NCBI GenBank assembly: GCA_015066935.1
Contig: SVNK01000012.1
Coordinates: 1 to 55,462, forward strand
Direction of reading: 5' to 3'
Length of the DNA stretch: 55,462 bases
DNA from: Ruminococcus sp.
GTDB lineage: Bacteria > Bacillota > Clostridia > Oscillospirales > Ruminococcaceae
Below are positions 39,950 through 49,209 of this stretch, in pieces (within the stretch, counting starts at the first letter, position 1; each line of letters starts with the position of its first letter). The position numbers were made by a program, and so were the translations under genes. The notes beneath the pieces were generated by a model that was not told the DNA's origin, made no database searches, and saw nothing but the letters and a program-made list of their open reading frames with translations.

Positions 39950-39950
39950 G

Positions 39951-39980
39951 AAATGCGGAGGGTAACCTCCGCATTTTATC
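39951..39980 (+). terminator. asnB terminator
   Basis: AAATGCGGAGG and CCTCCGCATTT form an eleven-pair stem around GTAA, overlapping the end of the gene region, followed by TATC. Confidence 0.75.
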
Positions 39981-40160
39981 ATAGTACAGAAAAAGGCACA
40001 ATATAATAGTATACGTAAGAAAATTACAGAAATGGTGCAAAAAATATAATTATCTGAGGTGAAAAACAGTTGGAAAAGCTCGCAGGACGGCGAATTTTCG
40101 TCACATTCAGAGGATTTTGCGGTCAAAATGCCTAAATTTAAGTTAAGCGATTTGCCGAAG

Positions 40161-40176
40161 TTCACAATTTTGTGAA
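40161..40176. promoter_or_regulatory. Palindrome upstream of the pilus operon promoter
   Basis: TTCACAA-TT-TTGTGAA is an inverted repeat of seven-base arms, 27 bases before the -35 of the first pilus promoter. Its TTGTGAA half also occurs in both pilin promoters. It may be a regulator site. Confidence 0.4.
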
Positions 40177-40202
40177 AAAATAAGAAAACATATACGTTAA
40201 TG

Positions 40203-40231
40203 TTGCATTTTCTGGATAAGTGTGGTATAAT
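40203..40231 (+). promoter_or_regulatory. Pilus operon promoter P1
   Basis: TTGCAT (40203-40208), 17 bases, TATAAT (40226-40231) with TGG before the -10; leader of about 350 bases to pilC. Confidence 0.65.
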
Positions 40232-40250
40232 ATTTGTGTAAGTTTAACAA

Positions 40251-40405
40251 CGTGCAGTATTATGAAGCAGATACTGCATATTGTGCTGTCTTGAATTTGA
40301 GTTTTTGTAGAAATAGTCGTTGTTTGCACCGTGAAATATTACAAATGGTATATTGCTTGGTGAATATTAATAAAAAACGACCGATTATTTATGTCAAAAA
40401 AACGA
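40251..40405 (+). other. Non-coding leader between the two pilus promoters
   Basis: TGCAGTAT and ATACTGCA form an eight-pair hairpin at about 40252-40279. The remainder is AT-rich without a plausible gene or ribosome site. Confidence 0.4.
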
Positions 40406-40434
40406 TTGAAAAATAACCGTTAAAATGTTATAAT
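40406..40434 (+). promoter_or_regulatory. Pilus operon promoter P2
   Basis: TTGAAA (40406-40411), 17 bases, TATAAT (40429-40434) with TGT before the -10; leader of about 145 bases. Confidence 0.7.
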
Positions 40435-40444
40435 TGTTATTATT

Positions 40445-40565
40445 AAGGCAGCGAGAACCCAATAAGCTTAAAGCAGTCTCGCAGTTGTTTTCAGAGTGCG
40501 GTGCAAAAGCGGTGTGCTGTGCTCTTTACATAACCCCGTTCAAGGGATGCAAGAGGTTATTAAGC
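40445..40565 (+). promoter_or_regulatory. Structured 5' leader of the pilus operon
   Basis: Three consecutive helices can form: GCGAGA/TCTCGC (40451-40456 with 40477-40482), AGAGTGCG/TGTGCTCT with wobble pairs (40493-40500 with 40518-40525) and ATAACC/GGTTAT (40530-40535 with 40555-40560), the last around a CCC-GTTCAA-GGG loop. I compared it by eye with c-di-GMP-I, c-di-GMP-II, preQ1, TPP and other known switches and saw no match. A cis-acting RNA is possible. Confidence 0.4.
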
Positions 40566-40587
40566 AATATTTTATGGAGGTGGTTTC

Positions 40588-41787
40588 ATGAAGAGTTTTT
40601 CCTACGTTGCTCAGGATGCCAAGAACAAACAGGTCAAAGGAATTATCAATGCCGAAACCGAGCAGGAATTCCTTAAAAAGGCAAAGGAAAAAGGTCTGTA
40701 TGTCAAGGATTACAGGGAAAGCGATTCAAATGATTCAAAAACAATGTACAAGTTTTCAACCAAGGAGCTTGCATTCTGCTGCAGACAGCTCAGTGCGATG
40801 CTTACTTCCGGTCTGACGCTTGTAAAGTCAATCGACATTCTTGTTAAAGAACAGGAAAATGAAAAAGCAAGAGGAATCTGGCAGGATATCTACGAAAACG
40901 TTCAGAAGGGTGAATCCTTCTCCGCAACCCTCGAAATGCATGCGGGTACATTCCCTGACTTCCTTATTTCAATGGTAGGCGCCGGTGAAACGAGTGGTTC
41001 GCTCGATATCATCATGCAGCGTATGGCTGACCACTACAATAAGGAAAATAAACTGAAAAACACAATCAAGAGTGCTATGATTTACCCTATCATCCTTCTT
41101 GTACTCTGTATTGTCGTTGTAATCTTCCTCTTTACATTCATCATGCCTACGTTTATTGACATGTTTGAGGATAAATCGAAAATGCCGGCCCTCACAAAAA
41201 TGCTTGCGGCAATTTCCGATTTCATCAGAGAAAAATACATACTTCTTATCGCTATTGTTCTGGGTCTGTTTGTGCTTATCAAATACTTGCTCAAGACACC
41301 CAAAACAAGACTTGCATTCGATAAGATGCTTATTAAAGGACCCGGCTTCGGTCCCCTTATTACAAAAATCTACACCGGCCGCTTTGCACGTACACTTTCT
41401 TCCCTCTACTCCAGCGGTATTCCGATGGTAGAATGCCTCGAAAGAGCTTCGAGAATTCTCGGAAACTCATACGTTGACGAAAGATTCGTTGACGTAATTG
41501 ATGAGGTTAAACAGGGTGAAACCCTTTCTTCCGCAATAACAAGAACAGAAATATTTGAACCGATGTTCTGCTCTGTTATATACGTAGGTGAAGAGTCGGG
41601 TGCTCTCGATTCGATCCTTGAAAAGACTTCAGAGTACTATGAGGAAGAATCAGATTCAGCTGTTCAGCGTCTTGTAAGTATGCTCGAGCCGATTCTTATC
41701 ATTTTCATGGGTGTAATCATCGCAATGGTTGTTATGGGTATTTACCCCGCACTCTATGGCTCATTCGAAGCAATCGAGAACGAATAA
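40588..41787 (+). CDS. pilC: Type IV pilus inner-membrane platform protein
   Basis: The 399-residue protein is a GspF/PilC family member: two homologous cytoplasmic GspF domains (about 65-190 and 270-390) each followed by hydrophobic helices (about 165-195, 215-235, 365-390). Diagnostic motifs are LSAMLTSGLTLVKSI and LYSSGIPMVECLERA. It links the assembly ATPase to the pilus. GGAGG lies seven bases before the start. It is the first gene of the pilus operon. Confidence 0.95.
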   Translation: MKSFSYVAQDAKNKQVKGIINAETEQEFLKKAKEKGLYVKDYRESDSNDSKTMYKFSTKELAFCCRQLSAMLTSGLTLVKSIDILVKEQENEKARGIWQDIYENVQKGESFSATLEMHAGTFPDFLISMVGAGETSGSLDIIMQRMADHYNKENKLKNTIKSAMIYPIILLVLCIVVVIFLFTFIMPTFIDMFEDKSKMPALTKMLAAISDFIREKYILLIAIVLGLFVLIKYLLKTPKTRLAFDKMLIKGPGFGPLITKIYTGRFARTLSSLYSSGIPMVECLERASRILGNSYVDERFVDVIDEVKQGETLSSAITRTEIFEPMFCSVIYVGEESGALDSILEKTSEYYEEESDSAVQRLVSMLEPILIIFMGVIIAMVVMGIYPALYGSFEAIENE

Positions 41788-41808
41788 TACGGAAAGGTGG
41801 AAAGATAA

Positions 41809-43458
41809 ATGCTTTCATTTGATATTACCGATAGAAATATACGTTTTGTTAAGGGTGTTGAAAGCAACGGAAAGATCAAGATCAGCTCCGCTGCAACTCT
41901 TAATATTGATGAAAACCTCATCGTTAACGGTCACGTTAAGGATGCTCCCGCTGTTGCAACAGCAATCAACAGTGCAATCAAGATGCATAAGATGCCTGAT
42001 AAAGAGGCTATCGTATCAATTTCCTCAAACCTTACAATCTTTAAGGAAATGACCGTTGCCAAGGTTAAGAATCAGGAGCTTCAGAAGGTCGTTAAGCAGC
42101 AGATGCAGGCAGAGCTTAATCTCGACGATACATATTCTGTTTCCTACATCATCGTGGGCGATGCAGAGCGTACTGATGAAAACAGTGAGCCCGGCTACAG
42201 AATCCTTGCTACTGCGTGTCCCAACGAAATCATCAACAGCTACAGAGATGTGTTCAAGCTTCTCGGTATTCCGCTGAAGTCACTGATGATCGGATGTAAC
42301 TGTATTACAAAGGTTCTTCTTGCTGATACAAAGATCAGATCCAAGATGCCTCTTCTCGCAGTTCAGATCGATAACAACTTCATCTCACTCAACCTCTATG
42401 AGCGCGGACAGCTCTCATTCTCACGTTTTGCTTCAATCGACTCCGCAGACTACGGCTATTCGCCTGACTACGTTTTCGAGGCTGTAAACGAGAATATCTT
42501 CCGTATGCTCCAGTTCCACAGAAGCCGTAATACAGGTGAAGTTATCGAAAACGTAATCTTCTACGGCGATACAAAGGATTATGTAAGACTTACTGACGAG
42601 CTTGAAAAGCTCGACCTCAAGACAAGTCTTATCAACGTTCCTCCGCAGATTCACGGTCACGAAAATCTTGAGTTCTCACTGTATGCAAATGCAATCGGTG
42701 CAATGTTCAAGAGAAATAAGGAGATTGAGAAGATCAACCTCCTCGAAACAGACCTCGGAACTGCCGTTAAGAACAAGATCAAGAACGACAGTTCAGGAAA
42801 TCTTATCCTCGTCGGACTTCTTGTTTTAGCAGGTGCGTTTGCTGCAGGTAGTTTCATCGTTCAGAAGGCAAGATTATCGGGCGTTCAGAAGCAGGTCAAG
42901 GAAGTTCAGGAGTTTATCAACAGCACTGATACAAAGAATAAGCTCACTCACCATGCAGAGCTTCTTGATGAGAAGGCAAAGGTTGAAGCTTACTACAACA
43001 GCATGAATAATGCTTATGCAGCATACCGTTCACAGCCTGTTATTACCGGCGAGAAGTTTGATGTTCTCCGCGAGACACTCAATAAGGCCGGCGTTGAAGA
43101 AACAAAGAAAAAGGATGTAAAGCTTAAAGAGAAGAACTTCCCTGATAAGGGCTTGACATACGATAACGGTATCATTTCACTTGAAATCCAGTGCGAAGCT
43201 TCTGAGTCAATGGCACAGGAATATCCTACTTACGCTGTAAGAGCTCTCCTTAAGGCAAAAACTGAGAAGGGCACAACACCGATCTTCGGAGCAGCAACAT
43301 ATGCTGGCTATACAGTTGAAGAACCTAAGCTCAAGGAAGGTCAGACAGCTCGTCCCGAGGATGAAGATGTTCTGAAATATAACATTACTCTTCAGCTTAA
43401 CGGCAGAGAAAGTGCTTATGTTGCACCTGAAACAGAAGAGTCTGCCGAGAATAACTAA
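41809..43458 (+). CDS. pilM: PilM-PilN fusion, pilus alignment protein
   Basis: The 549-residue protein joins two usually separate subunits. Residues 1 to about 315 are an actin-like PilM domain (MLSFDITDRNIRFVKGV at the start). A transmembrane helix follows at about 330-352, then a coiled coil and a globular C-terminal part as in PilN. PilM binds the cytoplasmic tail of PilN in other systems, so a covalent link is reasonable. GGAAAGGTGG precedes the start. The PilO-like gene follows after 16 bases. Confidence 0.85.
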   Translation: MLSFDITDRNIRFVKGVESNGKIKISSAATLNIDENLIVNGHVKDAPAVATAINSAIKMHKMPDKEAIVSISSNLTIFKEMTVAKVKNQELQKVVKQQMQAELNLDDTYSVSYIIVGDAERTDENSEPGYRILATACPNEIINSYRDVFKLLGIPLKSLMIGCNCITKVLLADTKIRSKMPLLAVQIDNNFISLNLYERGQLSFSRFASIDSADYGYSPDYVFEAVNENIFRMLQFHRSRNTGEVIENVIFYGDTKDYVRLTDELEKLDLKTSLINVPPQIHGHENLEFSLYANAIGAMFKRNKEIEKINLLETDLGTAVKNKIKNDSSGNLILVGLLVLAGAFAAGSFIVQKARLSGVQKQVKEVQEFINSTDTKNKLTHHAELLDEKAKVEAYYNSMNNAYAAYRSQPVITGEKFDVLRETLNKAGVEETKKKDVKLKEKNFPDKGLTYDNGIISLEIQCEASESMAQEYPTYAVRALLKAKTEKGTTPIFGAATYAGYTVEEPKLKEGQTARPEDEDVLKYNITLQLNGRESAYVAPETEESAENN

Positions 43459-43474
43459 GGGAGGATGACTAACA

Positions 43475-44245
43475 ATGAGTACAAATTTAAGTTACAGAGA
43501 AAAAGTAATTCTTGGAATAGTCTTTGCAGTGATGGGAGTTTTACTTACTTTCTTCCTGATTATCAAGCCTAAGAATGAGGACATTAAGGCTGAGAATAAA
43601 ACCCTTGCTGCTGAAGAAAAGAAGGAAAAAGAAATCAAAACAAAAATCAGTCAGATCAGCACTCTTGAAGATACTATCACACAGTATGTAAATGATACAA
43701 ATAAAATCACAAAGAACTTCGTTGATAAGGACGAGGTTAAGAATACTGTTCTTCTTGATGAATTCATGATGCACTTTGCTAATGAGAATGAAATCAGAAT
43801 CACAAACCTTGCAGTAGGTGATATGCAGGAAGCAACACTCAATTACTACTACATTACACAGAAGGATATCGGCTCAGGTCTCAGAGATCTTGCTGACTTC
43901 ACAGGTGAGTATCAGAAGGAGACAGACGAAGAGCTTGCCGAGCAGAATCAGCTCAACGACAGAGAGAAGCCTGCACTTCTTAAGACAGAGTATGTATTTA
44001 AGGCTGAGTGTACAAAGGAAAACCTCTGGAAGCTGATGGACGTTATTGAAAGCTACGATGACGCAATTCTCATCACAAACGTATCTTATAAGAAAATATA
44101 CGAAGAAGATGAAGAGAAGCCTGAGGAAGAGATGACTTTTGAAGAGCTCAATATTGCAGAGGACGACGAAGTCGAGGTTAGCATGAGCATTGCATTATAT
44201 TCAGTATACGATTTGAAAGAGCCTGGATACGACAAAGCAGAATAA
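43475..44245 (+). CDS. pilO: PilO-like pilus alignment protein
   Basis: The 256-residue protein has a short cytoplasmic N-terminus, one transmembrane helix (about 11-29), a charged coiled coil (about 34-85) and a C-terminal alpha/beta domain, which is the layout of PilO. Sequence conservation is low and the assignment leans on layout and neighbours. The tail is very acidic. GGGAGG lies upstream of the start. Confidence 0.75.
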   Translation: MSTNLSYREKVILGIVFAVMGVLLTFFLIIKPKNEDIKAENKTLAAEEKKEKEIKTKISQISTLEDTITQYVNDTNKITKNFVDKDEVKNTVLLDEFMMHFANENEIRITNLAVGDMQEATLNYYYITQKDIGSGLRDLADFTGEYQKETDEELAEQNQLNDREKPALLKTEYVFKAECTKENLWKLMDVIESYDDAILITNVSYKKIYEEDEEKPEEEMTFEELNIAEDDEVEVSMSIALYSVYDLKEPGYDKAE

Positions 44246-44297
44246 TTAAATGTAAACGCTGTAGTTATTAAAAAATAACTGGAAAGGCGGTAATATT

Positions 44298-47200
44298 ATG
44301 AAAACTGAGAGAAAAAATCTCAAAGGTGCGGTTCTGTTTACAGTAGTTTCAGTGCTGGCGATACTTATCATTTTCATGACATGTACTCTGGCAATGGCTG
44401 CTGCTGCAAATAAGCGTGCACGAAAGACATATTCCACGTCTCAGTCAAGCTACACAGCAAGAACTGTTATCGACAGTGTGCTTGCTTCAGTAGCAAAGGA
44501 TACAACTTTTTCAAGTGCTATCCATAATCTGAGCGAAGGAAAATCGATTGACCTCGTTGTTGAAATCAATAACCCATCAATGGGTTCTGTTGACAACGTA
44601 AAGGTTACAAATAAAGGTCCCAAAACCTTCTATGACCCCGATGCTAAGGATTGGACTAACAGAAATATTCTTGAAATCACTGCTGACGTAACAATCGGCA
44701 GTGAGACAACCACCATCAAGAGCAGTATCATTCAGGATCCTCCGCAGCCTCCGAGTGAAGGCGGCGGCGGTGCTGCATTCCTTACTTACGGCGGCGACCT
44801 TAACCTCGGTAACTTCGTAAGCTCATGGGGTGGTACATACTACGGAATGGGTGAGTGGACCAAGGAAGGCGATGAGCATGCCGATAAGTGGAATAACCAG
44901 CTTCAGTATTATGATTACAACCCTACCGATAAGTTTGTAACGCTTGCAAACAAGGAGTACTGGACCAACAGAGAATATATCTATAAGGATATCAACGCTG
45001 TTGAAGCTCCGTTTGTAGTAAACGGTGATTTCACATTAAAAACAAAACTGAGTATTTATTATACTTATTTTGCATCAGGTATTAATAACCCCGGCGTACA
45101 GTTCTGGGGTAACCTTGATTTAACAAACGGTCCTGATTTCGCTATCCGTATGTCTGACCATCTTAAGGATGATATAGCAAAGATCAATGACTTCCTTTCT
45201 ATACCATATCTTTATGTTGATGGACATATGACCCTCGGAACACAGGGTACGATCGGTTTTTCAAGATCTACAGGACAGCCCAGTGTAAACGCATCTGATA
45301 AAATCCCGTTCAATATTTTTGCAGGCTCGATGAGCCTTGTTGGCGGCGGTTCGGGCTTTAACATGCTCGCTGATCTCTATCTCATGGACGCCGGCAAGGA
45401 TTCAACCATCAATAAGAACGGCGATTCAGCACTTTATGATTGGGCATATTCTGTTACAAACGGAACAAGCGGATACAGTTCAAATGGTGGTAACGTTTAC
45501 TCAAAGGGTAATGTAATCTTCCAGAACAATCACCGTATTCAGGGTGATGTAAGAGTAGAAGGCGACGTTATTCTTAAGGGCAACCTTACAGTAGACGGCG
45601 ACCTCGTTGTCGGCGGAAAGATTGATGTCGGAACTCATAATCTTACTGTAAATGGCGATGTTTACTGCGGAAACGTGGCAGGCGGTCTTAAGGCAGGATA
45701 TGAGGAAAAAACAGAAACTGTTATTCCGATAAGCGGATTCACTGTAGATCATATTCACTGGACTGAAACTCCCAACAATATCTTCATCTATGAAAGTGAG
45801 ATTGAGGAGCTTGGAAAGCTTGTGCCCGGTATCAGCGGTAAGATCACTGTTGAGGACGGAAGTGCTACATACAGCGGTAATACAATTCCCGAAGAAGAAT
45901 GGAACAAAATCTTCCCCAAGTTCACAAATAACGCTTCACAGAAACGCAGTTATTATGTAAACCCCGATGGAGTGGAAGTTCCTGCTTCAGAAGCGTGCGA
46001 AAGCATCTCAGCAGCAGGTATGTCAATCGGTGGACAGACAGCAAAGGATATAAAGGATTTCACAAAGGATGACAACTCCAATCCGATTTATCCTGTAAGA
46101 GCTGAAAGAGAAGTTCTCATGGGCGTTTCATGGCCTGTAAAGGGTATTGAACACCGTGTAATCGATGCACCTGAGTCAGTTGATTTTAATGCTCATGCAA
46201 TATACGATTCAGATGCCGGTCTTGGAAACAATATAATCCGTACAACCTGCACACTTACAGGTGAATTTACAAAGACAGTTACAGTAAAGCCCGACGCTGA
46301 TTCAACAATTTATATTCGTCTTTATAATGTTGAGTTCAACAGCCCGAAGCTGAAGGACGCTGACGGTGTAGAGCAGTCAACAAATGAGGCTAAGATTGTT
46401 GTTGATGAAAGCAACGGCGGTAAGGTATTCTTCGTTCTTGACGGTGAATACGTAACAAGTAACTATGACTACAAAACAGAAACATCAAGCACAAAGCTTC
46501 TGAAAACAGTTTATGACTGGATGTCGCAGTTCAGCCTTGAAGATAAGGCAGAATTCCCGACTCCAGAGCCTGGTCCTGCACAGACATTAGATGGCGGTGA
46601 TCCTGGCATAGTTCAGTCTACAAAGGATGCTCCCTATGCTGCAGATGGTAAGGACATCAAGCTTAAAGGAAACTGGAATAAATCCATTTATATCAAGGGA
46701 CCTGCAAAGGGCGGAGAGCTTTGGGTTGTTCTTGAAGATTTCAGTCTTGACAACGGTCGTAACATTATTGTTCTTGATGAACCCGATGGTGGTACAGTCA
46801 AGTTCTACCTTAAGGGGCATGTCAAGCTTTCCGGTAAGAATATGATTGCAGAGCAGTCGTTCCTTGATCTTGCTGAAACTCCCGGAAATATCTATATGTT
46901 CAGTAACTCAAACTATATGGATCAGATGGATTGTGAAAATATACCGGAGGATCGTATTTATACTGCGCCGAAGATTAAGATTTATTCTGAAAAGGATAAG
47001 GAAATACATTCAGGCGTCGGTATAAAGAAGGAACCTGTGTATACAACACTTGAGCTTGAGGAGCAGTGCTTCTTTACAGCATACGTTCATGCAATCAACC
47101 TCAACGTAAAGAACTTTGCATCAGGTATGCCGCTGAAGAATGCAGCAGGAGAAAATATAATTGACAAGATTATATATGACGGCCATCCACTTGAAGCAAG

Positions 47201-47384
47201 CGATACTGATCCTCATGTAAGCCAGATAGGTGTTATCGGAATGTTTGACGTTCGTTCAATCACAGGTAAGAACCCTTGGGTTATGCTCTATGTGGACAAT
47301 TCAGGAGCAAAGCCGAAGCCTATTCCTGACGCACTCGGACTTCACACATACGCCTCTGTAGAATACTACGCATATGTCAACTAA
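44298..47384 (+). CDS. Very large PilX-like pilus protein with beta-helix stretch
   Basis: The 1028-residue protein has a PilX-like N-terminus: basic residues, then KGAVLFTVVSVLAILIIFM without the Glu5 of true prepilins, then a long amphipathic helix (about 35-70). The rest is extracellular: a Gly-rich hinge near 153-158, a stretch of short hydrophobic/Gly-Asp repeats (about 395-460, GDVRVEGDVILKGNLTVDGD) that resembles a right-handed beta-helix, and further beta-rich domains. It may sit at the pilus tip as an adhesin; no cellulose-binding module was recognised. GGAAAGGCGG precedes the start. Confidence 0.7.
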   Translation: MKTERKNLKGAVLFTVVSVLAILIIFMTCTLAMAAAANKRARKTYSTSQSSYTARTVIDSVLASVAKDTTFSSAIHNLSEGKSIDLVVEINNPSMGSVDNVKVTNKGPKTFYDPDAKDWTNRNILEITADVTIGSETTTIKSSIIQDPPQPPSEGGGGAAFLTYGGDLNLGNFVSSWGGTYYGMGEWTKEGDEHADKWNNQLQYYDYNPTDKFVTLANKEYWTNREYIYKDINAVEAPFVVNGDFTLKTKLSIYYTYFASGINNPGVQFWGNLDLTNGPDFAIRMSDHLKDDIAKINDFLSIPYLYVDGHMTLGTQGTIGFSRSTGQPSVNASDKIPFNIFAGSMSLVGGGSGFNMLADLYLMDAGKDSTINKNGDSALYDWAYSVTNGTSGYSSNGGNVYSKGNVIFQNNHRIQGDVRVEGDVILKGNLTVDGDLVVGGKIDVGTHNLTVNGDVYCGNVAGGLKAGYEEKTETVIPISGFTVDHIHWTETPNNIFIYESEIEELGKLVPGISGKITVEDGSATYSGNTIPEEEWNKIFPKFTNNASQKRSYYVNPDGVEVPASEACESISAAGMSIGGQTAKDIKDFTKDDNSNPIYPVRAEREVLMGVSWPVKGIEHRVIDAPESVDFNAHAIYDSDAGLGNNIIRTTCTLTGEFTKTVTVKPDADSTIYIRLYNVEFNSPKLKDADGVEQSTNEAKIVVDESNGGKVFFVLDGEYVTSNYDYKTETSSTKLLKTVYDWMSQFSLEDKAEFPTPEPGPAQTLDGGDPGIVQSTKDAPYAADGKDIKLKGNWNKSIYIKGPAKGGELWVVLEDFSLDNGRNIIVLDEPDGGTVKFYLKGHVKLSGKNMIAEQSFLDLAETPGNIYMFSNSNYMDQMDCENIPEDRIYTAPKIKIYSEKDKEIHSGVGIKKEPVYTTLELEEQCFFTAYVHAINLNVKNFASGMPLKNAAGENIIDKIIYDGHPLEASDTDPHVSQIGVIGMFDVRSITGKNPWVMLYVDNSGAKPKPIPDALGLHTYASVEYYAYVN

Positions 47385-47397
47385 GGAGGAATAACGC

Positions 47398-47865
47398 ATG
47401 AAAAAAACAATGAAAAAACTCAGCGGAATGACTCTGGTTGAAATTATTGTGGCACTCGCTGTATTTGCAGTAATGTCACTTGTACTTGTAACAATGGGAA
47501 GTACCGTTGAAAAACATTCAAAGAGCGCTCGTGACCTCAACAGCCGTGTGGTTGTTGAGGGACCGATTGCCGAAGCTCAGAATGATAAGGAAGCATATCT
47601 TGTTGATGATAAGTATGTAATCAAAGTCGGACTCGGCGTCAAGGAAAAAGACGACGAGGGTAACGAGCATATTGTAATCTCCACAAAGGACCTCGTATCT
47701 ATCGAGGGTACACTCTGCTACGTTAATCCTGAGCTTGGCACAAACGCTACAGCTACAGATGAGGATGGAAATACATATGTAATTCCCGATCCTACTGTAG
47801 ACCCCGGCGACTTTACTTTCAAGTATATCTCAGTTACAATGCCTGAGGCTGAATCAACAACATAA
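47398..47865 (+). CDS. Minor prepilin (PilV/PulI-like)
   Basis: The 155-residue protein has a type III signal: short basic leader, then SG|MTLVEIIVALAVFAVMS with Glu5 of the mature form, the mark of a prepilin cut by PilD. The remaining 110 residues are small and hydrophilic. AAGGAGG stands before the start, 13 bases after the PilX-like gene. It probably helps form the initiating complex at the pilus tip. Confidence 0.85.
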   Translation: MKKTMKKLSGMTLVEIIVALAVFAVMSLVLVTMGSTVEKHSKSARDLNSRVVVEGPIAEAQNDKEAYLVDDKYVIKVGLGVKEKDDEGNEHIVISTKDLVSIEGTLCYVNPELGTNATATDEDGNTYVIPDPTVDPGDFTFKYISVTMPEAESTT

Positions 47866-47877
47866 GGAGGGCGAAGT

Positions 47878-49143
47878 ATGAAAAAACGTAAAAATCTTAA
47901 AGGCTTCACCCTTATAGAGCTTATAATCGTAATGGCGATTTTCGGTATACTGATGACAGCTGTTATGCAGGTAATCACACCGCTCAACAAGCTTTCAAAG
48001 CGTGCGTCCATTCAGGAGGCTAACGCTGCAGTAGTTGACAATATGAAGACATACCTTGAGGGTACACTCAGATATGCCGACTGTATTGAAGTATTCAACG
48101 GAGGTCTTACCTCCAACGACGGAAAGCTGCTTAATGCAGCGTTAGATTCAGGAAATTCCATGTCTAAAGACACCACGGCAAAGTATTTTGGACAGATTAC
48201 GCCTAACGGTTCACCGATTCACCTTGAATCAGAGGAAGCGGCTGTTGTTCAGTTTATTGATAACCATTACACGAACAGACTCAATCCCGGAACTGACGAA
48301 AGGCTTTCGGGCAAAGTAAGAATGCTCAAAATTGATAACGCAAACGGCGGTATAGTTACTGAGTATGAATATGATTTCACTGCCGGATATACATATACTC
48401 ACTTTGGCGGTGACAAAGATGAAGATGGTAATCCAATTGATGTTCAGAAAAGAGTGAACACATCGATTACTAAATCTAAGGTTGGAAGCAAGAATGTATT
48501 CAACCCCGTTTATTATGAAGACTATTCATTCTATTTTGTTCCCGGATATAACGAGACAATAACTCAGTTTGATACTACTGTTATTGATAGGGATCCTTCA
48601 GCTTTCACTGATGATAATCCTGAGGATTATTATGCATCAGTTGAGACCGCAAAGACTCCAACAGGAAATGTATATCCTGAATTTACTCCCGAAATGTTCT
48701 CGCTCAGTGTTATGTCTTATAAGAACGAGACGGACGCTTCAGGTAATCCCATTAATCGTATGAATCTTAAGGATGATACCACTACTACAGCGGATGAATC
48801 GCTCATTCCTGTGTTTAAGTCACCTTTTGCACTTTCAAACATCAATATGTCACTGGTAAATATCAACTCTGTTTTCAGTCAGCAGAACACAAATGATATG
48901 TTCGGAGCTGTAAGATATCATGGCAGTGCAGTTGAGGGCGACGGTGAAGACGGAGCTCCTGTTGCAGGTGAGACATATTCTGCAGGAAATGTTGTCAAGA
49001 AGGGTTCAAAAACTGTATTTAGAAAAATAGAAGTTTCCGATGCCCCCCTTCTTAATAGCAGACTTTGTAATCACGGTAAGCTTGAAGCATCACTGAATGA
49101 TGAGTGTATCTATATCATCTACACTCTTCCCGAGTATAAATAA
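47878..49143 (+). CDS. Minor prepilin, large (PilW/PulJ-like)
   Basis: The 421-residue protein begins MKKRKNLKG|FTLIELIIVMAIFG, a perfect type III signal with Glu5. The long, Asp/Asn-rich beta-type extracellular part is larger than usual for a minor pilin and resembles PilW/PulJ in its length and place. AAGGAGG precedes the start at 47878, 12 bases after the previous prepilin gene. It is the last gene of this transcription unit. Confidence 0.85.
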   Translation: MKKRKNLKGFTLIELIIVMAIFGILMTAVMQVITPLNKLSKRASIQEANAAVVDNMKTYLEGTLRYADCIEVFNGGLTSNDGKLLNAALDSGNSMSKDTTAKYFGQITPNGSPIHLESEEAAVVQFIDNHYTNRLNPGTDERLSGKVRMLKIDNANGGIVTEYEYDFTAGYTYTHFGGDKDEDGNPIDVQKRVNTSITKSKVGSKNVFNPVYYEDYSFYFVPGYNETITQFDTTVIDRDPSAFTDDNPEDYYASVETAKTPTGNVYPEFTPEMFSLSVMSYKNETDASGNPINRMNLKDDTTTTADESLIPVFKSPFALSNINMSLVNINSVFSQQNTNDMFGAVRYHGSAVEGDGEDGAPVAGETYSAGNVVKKGSKTVFRKIEVSDAPLLNSRLCNHGKLEASLNDECIYIIYTLPEYK

Positions 49144-49163
49144 ACTCAACTGAATAAAAAAAT

Positions 49164-49203
49164 ACAGGCAGCAGACTTAATGCTGCTGCCTGTAATATTT
49201 TTC
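49164..49203. terminator. Bidirectional terminator between the pilus operon and pilD
   Basis: ACAGGCAGCAG and CTGCTGCCTGT form an eleven-pair stem; AATATTTTT follows on the plus side and ATTTTTTTATT on the minus side. Confidence 0.85.
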
Positions 49204-49209
49204 AGCTTT

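Noticed and set aside
40445..40565. c-di-GMP riboswitch before pilC
   Set aside because: Neither the GEMM-I core nor the class II core could be found in the leader; only generic helices are seen.
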